Notes under the pieces: generated by a model
Seen by the model: the letters and a program-made list of their open reading frames with translations, nothing else
Databases searched by the model: none
Told to the model about the DNA's origin: nothing
From: Acidimicrobiia bacterium
Lineage (GTDB): Bacteria; Actinomycetota; Acidimicrobiia; Acidimicrobiales; AC-14
DNA: 18,273 nt
Direction of reading: 5' to 3'
NCBI GenBank assembly: GCA_019243595.1
Contig: JAFAUA010000317.1
Location: 1 to 18,273, forward strand
Made by a program: the position numbers and the translations under genes
In this document: positions 14,062-18,273 of the stretch, in pieces
How the letters are laid out: every line of letters starts with the position of its first letter
Numbering within the stretch: position 1 is the first letter of the stretch

Positions 14062-14856
14062 ATGGCGACACTGGTCTCCTTTCACGCCCACCCTGACGAC
14101 GAGGCCATCCCCACCGGCGGCACCCTCGCCAAGGCCGCCAAGGACGGCCACCGCGTCGTCCTCGTATTCGCGACCAAGGGCGAACACGGCGAGGTCGAGG
14201 ATGGCTTCCTCGACCCCGGCGAGTCCCTCGCCGAGCGGCGCGAGCAAGAGACACTTCGGTCCGCGGAGATCCTCGGCGCCTCCCGCGTCGAGTTCCTCGG
14301 CTACGTCGACTCGGGGATGATGGGGACGCCCGAGAACGACGCCTCTGATTCCTTCTGGCAGGCCGACGTCGAAGAGGCCGCAACCAAGCTCGCGGAGATC
14401 CTCCGGGAGGAGAAGGCCGACGTGCTCACGGTGTACGACGACCACGGCGTCTATGGCCACCCGGACCACATTCAGGTGCACCGGGTGGGGGTACGCGCCG
14501 CCGACCTGGCGGGCACGGGCCGGGTGTACGAGTCCACCGGCAACCGCGACGCCCTCCTCGGCGGCTTGCTCGAAGCCCGGGACATGGGCGTGGAGATGCC
14601 GGGCGATCTCGATCCGGACGCATTCGCAGACTTCGGTGTCACCGATGCCGAGATCACAACGGAGATCGATGTCACCGACTTCCTCGACGTGAAGCGGGCA
14701 TCGATGCGCGCTCACGCCAGCCAGATCTCGGAGGCGTCGTTCTTCCTCTCGATCCCCGACGAGTTCTTCGCCCGCGGCTTCGGCCAGGAGTGGTACATCC
14801 GGCGCGGCGATCGCCCCGCCGAGCGAGAGACCAGTCTGTTCGACGGCCTGGAATGA
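14062..14856 (+). CDS. PIG-L family zinc deacetylase (MshB/Mca-like)
   Basis: A 264-residue LmbE/PIG-L protein. The zinc site is seen in FHAHPDDEA (H10, D13) and in YGHPDHIQVH (H133, D135, H136). The family includes MshB, which deacetylates the mycothiol precursor, and Mca, which cleaves mycothiol conjugates during detoxification; other members act on diverse N-acetyl sugars. The closing pattern, with AHASQISE and SFFLSIPDEFFARGFGQEWYI, recalls mycothiol-type members, but I cannot decide between MshB, Mca and a third role. The ATG at 14062 has GAGGG about nine bases upstream. The stop overlaps the next start by 4 bp (ATGA), so the two are translationally coupled. A detoxification role would fit the catabolic neighbours. 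Confidence 0.88.
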   Translation: MATLVSFHAHPDDEAIPTGGTLAKAAKDGHRVVLVFATKGEHGEVEDGFLDPGESLAERREQETLRSAEILGASRVEFLGYVDSGMMGTPENDASDSFWQADVEEAATKLAEILREEKADVLTVYDDHGVYGHPDHIQVHRVGVRAADLAGTGRVYESTGNRDALLGGLLEARDMGVEMPGDLDPDAFADFGVTDAEITTEIDVTDFLDVKRASMRAHASQISEASFFLSIPDEFFARGFGQEWYIRRGDRPAERETSLFDGLE

Positions 14857-15407
14857 CCCGGTTGTATCTGGTGCGGCACGGACAGCCGCTGGCGCGCTAC
14901 GACCAGGACCACGACCCGGGCCTCGACGACGTCGGCCGGGCCCAGGCCGACGCCGCGGCACGGGAGCTGGCGCACCTCGGACCCATCGCGGTGGTGACCA
15001 GCCCGCTGCGCCGCACCAGGGAGACCGCCGCGCCCTTCGAACGCCAGTGGGAGGTGACGGCGTCAGTCGAACCTGCGGTCGGCGAGATCAACGCCCCGTC
15101 GGAGGATCTGGGCGAGCGATCGGCATGGCTCGTGGAGATCCTGCGCGGGCAGCGGCGGTGGCACGACCTCGACACTGAGCGCCAACGCTGGAGGGATGAG
15201 GTGGTGGGTGCCCTGCTTGCGCTCGACACAGACACCCTCGTCACCACGCACTACATCGCCATCAACGCCGCCGTCGGGGCCGCGACCGGCGACGACCGTG
15301 TCGTGAACTTCCGCCCCGACAACTGCTCGTGCACCGTGCTGGAAACCGACGGCGGTCGTCTCACGCTCGTCGAGCTCGGCCGCCAACGCGAGACAGTGGT
15401 CCATTAG
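14853..15407 (+). CDS. Histidine phosphatase superfamily protein (phosphoglycerate mutase-like)
   Basis: A 184-residue branch-1 histidine phosphatase. The phospho-acceptor motif is LVRHGQP (R8, H9). SPLRRTRETA follows at about 50-59, the acid is in GEINAP (E78), and the second catalytic His is in TTHYIAINAA (H133). All core residues are present. This family covers phosphatases of sugars, nucleotides and cofactors; with this sequence the substrate cannot be named. The ATG at 14853 overlaps the PIG-L stop in an ATGA. The maleylacetate reductase gene starts two bases after its stop. It therefore sits in the middle of an operon of at least three genes. Confidence 0.9.
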   Translation: MTRLYLVRHGQPLARYDQDHDPGLDDVGRAQADAAARELAHLGPIAVVTSPLRRTRETAAPFERQWEVTASVEPAVGEINAPSEDLGERSAWLVEILRGQRRWHDLDTERQRWRDEVVGALLALDTDTLVTTHYIAINAAVGAATGDDRVVNFRPDNCSCTVLETDGGRLTLVELGRQRETVVH

Positions 15408-15409
15408 CG

Positions 15410-16513
15410 ATGGCCTGGACGCACACCGGCTTCACGCAGAAGATCACGTTCGGATCGGGCGCCCTCGACGAGGTGCCGTCGATCGTCCGGGAGGCAGGAG
15501 GCCGCCGCGTCCTGCTGGTCACGACCGAGGGTCGGCTGGCGTCGCCCGACGGCGAGCGGCTGGTGAAGGCTCTGGGACGCGAGCTCGCGTCCACGTTCGC
15601 CGGCGTCCAGTCCCACGTACCGGCCCCCGCCGTGCAGGCCGCGGTGCAGCAGGCCCGACGCGACGCCGTCGATGTCGTCGTCTCATTCGGTGGTGGTTCG
15701 TGCGCCGACCTGGGCAAGGCGGTGTGCTACTTCACCGAGCGCGAGGCGGGGACGCCCGGCGCCACCTGGCTCGACCGGGCGGCGCTCCCGCACGTCGCCA
15801 TCCCCACGACGTACTCGGGAGCCGAGTTGACCCCGTTCTTCGGTATGACCGACCCGGCGACGCGACGTAAGAGCGGTGGCGGTGGGCCGACCATCGCGCC
15901 GGTCGCAGCGGTCTACGACCCCGACCTCACGGTGTCAACGCCGGCACGGGTGAGCGCGGAGACCGGCATGAACGCACTGGCGCACTGCGTCGAGTGCGCG
16001 TACTCGCCGACACGCACGCCCGAGGCCGAAGCCGTCGCCCTGGCCGGTGCGCAACGGATCGCGGCGTCGCTCCCCGGTGTCGTCGACGACCCCGTCGACC
16101 TGCTGGCCCGCACACACATGCTCGCCGGCGCCGTGCTCGGCGGGCGGGCGCTCCAGAACGCGTCGATGGGCGTGCACCACGGGCTCGCCCAGCTCGTTGG
16201 CGGGCGCACTGGCGTCTCCCACGGGATTGCCAACGCCATCATCCTGGCCCACGCCATGCGCTTCAACGCCGGTGCAGTGCCGGCCGAGATGCGTCGCATC
16301 GGCGAGGCGCTGGGCGACGCTGACGATCCGGCGGGCGCCGTGGATCGGCTGCTCGAACGCCTCGCTCTGCCGACGCGGCTGTCAGACGTCGGCGTCACCG
16401 ACGAGGATCTCGACGCGGTCGTTCGGTCGTCGCAGTCGAACTTCAGCGTGCAGGCCAACCCGCGCCCTGTTTCCGAGGACGACGCCCGGTCGATCCTCGA
16501 GGCCGCGTTCTAG
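15410..16513 (+). CDS. Maleylacetate reductase (iron-ADH superfamily)
   Basis: A 367-residue enzyme that reduces maleylacetate to 3-oxoadipate in aromatic and chloroaromatic degradation. Motifs are FGSGAL near residue 15, SFGGGSCADLGKA (92-104) for the nucleotide site, IPTTYSGAELTP (131-142), GMNALAHCVE (186-195), and MGVHHGLAQLVGG followed by VSHGIANA (253-275). In iron alcohol dehydrogenases the third segment has a metal-binding Asp; here it is Asn (N188), as in known maleylacetate reductases (GLNAMAHAVE type). The paired His (H256-H257) also matches that group. The start is the ATG at 15410, two bases after the previous stop. No ring-cleavage dioxygenase is in the window, so the full pathway is elsewhere or the substrate differs. 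Its stop is one base from the stop of the convergent regulator. Confidence 0.85.
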   Translation: MAWTHTGFTQKITFGSGALDEVPSIVREAGGRRVLLVTTEGRLASPDGERLVKALGRELASTFAGVQSHVPAPAVQAAVQQARRDAVDVVVSFGGGSCADLGKAVCYFTEREAGTPGATWLDRAALPHVAIPTTYSGAELTPFFGMTDPATRRKSGGGGPTIAPVAAVYDPDLTVSTPARVSAETGMNALAHCVECAYSPTRTPEAEAVALAGAQRIAASLPGVVDDPVDLLARTHMLAGAVLGGRALQNASMGVHHGLAQLVGGRTGVSHGIANAIILAHAMRFNAGAVPAEMRRIGEALGDADDPAGAVDRLLERLALPTRLSDVGVTDEDLDAVVRSSQSNFSVQANPRPVSEDDARSILEAAF

Positions 16514-16514
16514 A

Positions 16515-16910
16515 TCAGACCAGGCCGCCGCCGGCGGGACTGTCGCTCTCGGTGCCCCAGAGGACGTCGGGGAGCTGACGGATGTGGTCCTTGGCGAGGC
16601 ACATGCGGACGCCCATGCGCTGGGCGGCAGTGATGACGTCGCGGTCCAGGTACGAGCTGAACAGCACGATCGCCTGATCGGGGTTCTCGGCGAGGATGCG
16701 GCGGGCCGTGTCGAGACCACTGATCCCGGGCATCCGCTGGTCCAGCACGACGACCTGGGGGTGCTCGGAGCGGACGATCTCGACGGCGCTCTCGCCGCTC
16801 TTCGCCTCGCCAGCGACCTTGAGGCCCTCGTTGGCGATCTCGATGGTCGCTCGCACGAGCGCGCGCATGTCGTCCTCGTCGTCGACGATCAGCACTCGCA
16901 TCTCTGACAC
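16515..16910 (-). CDS. Single-domain response regulator (receiver only)
   Basis: A 131-residue protein made of one receiver domain and a short tail. The acidic pair is in LIVDDEDD, the phospho-acceptor Asp in VVVLDQRMPG, the Ser/Thr switch in VLFSSYLD, and the Lys in CLAKDHI. No output domain follows, so it probably works in a phosphorelay or by protein contact, as CheY-type regulators do. The start is the GTG at 16910, since GGAGG sits six bases upstream (complement of 16917-16921); the ATG at 16901 is a poorer choice at 15 bases. The histidine kinase fragment at the right edge could be its partner, but it points away and is broken. The stop is one base from the maleylacetate reductase stop. 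Confidence 0.9.
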   Translation of the reverse strand: MSEMRVLIVDDEDDMRALVRATIEIANEGLKVAGEAKSGESAVEIVRSEHPQVVVLDQRMPGISGLDTARRILAENPDQAIVLFSSYLDRDVITAAQRMGVRMCLAKDHIRQLPDVLWGTESDSPAGGGLV

Positions 16911-17392
16911 GCCAGTCCTCCCAGCAGATGGAACCTGGCACTCCCAGCTCAGGCTCGTGGCGTCTGCGCCACAGCAGGAGTCTCGGCCTGTCCGGAGCGC
17001 GTCGCAAGGAGTGTTTTGTGTCATCGTCACGCAACAATTGGTGCCGGCACCGACTCTTGTCACGGGCCGGGTGCCACTCGGGTCAGGGGGGAGGGCTAGC
17101 TCACCGACCTAGCTGGCGGGGGTCCCCAAGCCCACGCGCGAAATGCCTCCGTCGAGCTATGGCCCGCCGCGGAGACCCTCCCTTACGGCCAGTGCACGCG
17201 CGGCTACTGAGTGTGCTCGAATCCAACGGGTTGACACAGCGGCGCCGGGGGATTCGGAGGGTCTGGTCCGGGGAAGGGCGGAGAACCACACACGTGGACT
17301 ATGGAGCGCCGCGCTCCTGTTCCTTACCCTCCGTCATAGGTCAACCACTTTTGGTGAACAGCTGCGCGAGCGGAGTGGGAGGGGCACCAGCG
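16911..17392. other. 482-bp intergenic region between divergent genes
   Basis: No gene is supported here; open frames are short and unlike known proteins. It holds a hairpin GTGGCG-TCTG-CGCCAC (16957-16972) near the regulator start, and GGAGCG-CCG-CGCTCC (17303-17317). GCTAG/CTAGC arms occur around 17096-17114. A lone TTGACA at 17231-17236 has no partner -10 at normal spacing. The length and structure suggest a long 5' leader for the protease gene. I compared it by eye with cyclic-di-AMP, cyclic-di-GMP and cobalamin riboswitch consensus elements and did not find their cores. Confidence 0.5.
17377..17384 (+). promoter_or_regulatory. Strong Shine-Dalgarno (GGGAGGGG) for the S8 protease gene
   Basis: GGGAGGGG lies eight bases before the ATG at 17393 and decides that start over the in-frame ATG at 17414. 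It contrasts with the many genes here that lack any such site. Confidence 0.7.
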
Positions 17393-17896
17393 ATGGCAGG
17401 AGCGGCCGTAACCATGCCGACGACGGATCGTCGGCATACCGGAGTGGCCTTGGCCCTCGCCTTCGCGCTGCTGGCGCTGCTGCTGGTACCCGCCAGCGCG
17501 ACGCCGCACTTCGGCGTGATCTGGACCCGTAGCCAGCCGGGGGCGACCATCGACCGCGGCATCGACCGCTCGGCGGCGCACGCCAAGGTGATCGTGCAGG
17601 CTCGTGACGGCCAGGCGGCTGCGGCGGCCAAGGCCGTCAAGGCGGCCGGCGGCACCGTGGGAGCGGCACTGCCGATCGTGAACGGCTTCGCGGCGTCGAT
17701 CCCCGGTAAGGCGGTCGACAGCCTCAAGGGCGCAACGTCGATCGTCGCCGTGACCGCCGACCGGGAGGCCAAGCTCGAGCAGTTCAGCTACGACGCCTCG
17801 ACCACCGCGTCGAACTACACGAAGACGTCGGGTGCGACCGCCGCCTGGTCGGCCGGCTAACTCGGCGACGGTGTGGGTGTTGTCGTCCTCGACAGC
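17393..17896 (+). pseudogene. Secreted S8 (subtilisin-like) protease, N-terminal fragment, interrupted
   Basis: The 155-residue open part runs from the ATG at 17393 to a TAA at 17858-17860. It has a Sec signal peptide (a hydrophobic stretch about 15-36 ending VPASA before TPHF). An I9-like propeptide follows, at about 55-125 (AKVIVQARDG, AAGGTVGAALPIVNGFAASIP). Then comes WSAG, the usual start of the S8 domain. After the TAA the same frame continues LGDGVGVVVLDS, which is the strand carrying the catalytic Asp of S8 proteases (AGYTGxGVxVxVxDT pattern). The TAA therefore stands where a Tyr codon is expected. Beyond that Asp the protease homology ends and kinase sequence begins, so the catalytic domain is missing. 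As it stands it cannot be an active protease. Confidence 0.8.
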
Positions 17897-18273
17897 GTCG
17901 TCGAGAAGGCCCTCGAGGACTACACCCGGCCGACGAGTCTTCACCGCGGTGGGCCGGCCGCCGTCGCCGACGCCGGGCGCGTCGAAGAGATCTTGAGCAA
18001 CCTGCTCTCGAACGCCGACAAGTACTCGCCGCTCGGCAGCCCGGTCACGGTGAACGTCGAGCGGGTGATCGGCGACACGGGCGACGAGGTCCGTGTGCGC
18101 GTGACCGACTGCGGCGGCGGGATTCCCAAGAACCAGCAGGACGTGGTTTTCGAACGCTTCCATCGCCTCGGCGATCACATGACGCGGCGGCGCGGTGGCA
18201 GCGGCCTCGGCCTCTACATCTCGCGCCGGCTGGTCGAAGCCATGGGTGGCCGCATCTGGGTCGAGGACCCACG
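17897..18273 (+). CDS. Sensor histidine kinase, C-terminal fragment (ATPase domain), partial at both ends
   Basis: From about 17897 the frame reads VVEKALEDYTRP, typical of the end of a HisKA dimerisation domain. A HATPase_c domain follows: EEILSNLLSNADKYSP (N-box), VTDCGGGIP (G1), VFERFHR (F-box), GGSGLGLYISRRLVEAMGG (G2). The frame is open to the window end. No phospho-acceptor His, sensor domain or proper start is present; translation could only begin at a nearby GTG such as 17873, inside protease-derived sequence. The segment between the first helix and the N-box looks shorter than usual. The domain is certain; its being a functional gene in this form is doubtful. Confidence 0.8.

Noticed and set aside
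17231..17236. TTGACA as a -35 element for the protease gene
   Set aside because: No acceptable -10 lies 16-18 bp downstream.
16911..17392. Known riboswitch (cyclic-di-AMP, cyclic-di-GMP, cobalamin)
   Set aside because: Looked for by eye; conserved core strings are absent. A covariance search could still change this.
1..18273. CRISPR array, tRNA/rRNA genes, insertion sequences, prophage or defence genes
   Set aside because: No repeat-spacer pattern, cloverleaf, rRNA signature, transposase or integrase was seen on either strand.

Overview
The window is high-G+C DNA with dense, closely packed genes. It carries actinobacterial family markers: a UvrD2-type helicase with a C-terminal HRDC domain, a DUF2505 protein, a long-form peptide deformylase, a mycothiol-type PIG-L deacetylase, and many GTG starts. 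About half of the genes show a TANNNT -10 element placed directly in front of the start codon. I infer an actinobacterium, possibly of the Acidimicrobiia, but the lineage is not proven by the sequence. No rRNA, tRNA, CRISPR array or insertion sequence was recognised.

Left part (1-4100). A minus-strand set runs HTH protein (2126-2470), aldehyde dehydrogenase (629-2092), then a cytochrome P450 cut off by the window start (1-618); the last two look like an oxidation operon. Exonuclease III (2495-3271) diverges from the HTH gene across only 24 bp, and that gap holds a palindromic -10. A second minus-strand set, uvrD2 (4127-6133), DUF2505 protein (3600-4100) and a 98-residue protein with only a sigma-70 region 4-like domain (3272-3568), converges on exonuclease III with abutting stop codons.

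Middle (6134-11300). A structured divergent region separates uvrD2 from a 5'-nucleotidase-like HAD protein (6389-6961). A double-ACT protein (6977-7513) and peptide deformylase (7524-8024) follow. Next is a tightly spaced four-gene unit: lipoprotein, two-TM bacterial PH-domain protein, NarL-type histidine kinase and LuxR-type response regulator (8059-11294). It looks like an envelope-sensing module.

Right part (11311-18273). An ECF sigma factor gene is preceded by a perfect hairpin that buries its Shine-Dalgarno sequence. Five same-strand metabolic genes follow: phosphotriesterase-family hydrolase, alpha-methylacyl-CoA racemase, PIG-L deacetylase, histidine phosphatase and maleylacetate reductase (11915-16513). 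A convergent single-domain response regulator and a 482-bp non-coding region come next. At the right edge, a secreted S8 protease gene carries a TAA just before its catalytic Asp and then runs, in the same frame, into the ATPase domain of a histidine kinase. This is either a real rearrangement or an assembly chimera.

The best candidates for new biology are the leaderless TAGNNT promoter grammar with its minimal bidirectional promoter, the stand-alone sigma region 4 protein, and the SD-sequestering hairpin. I see no convincing new multi-gene defence or mobile system.
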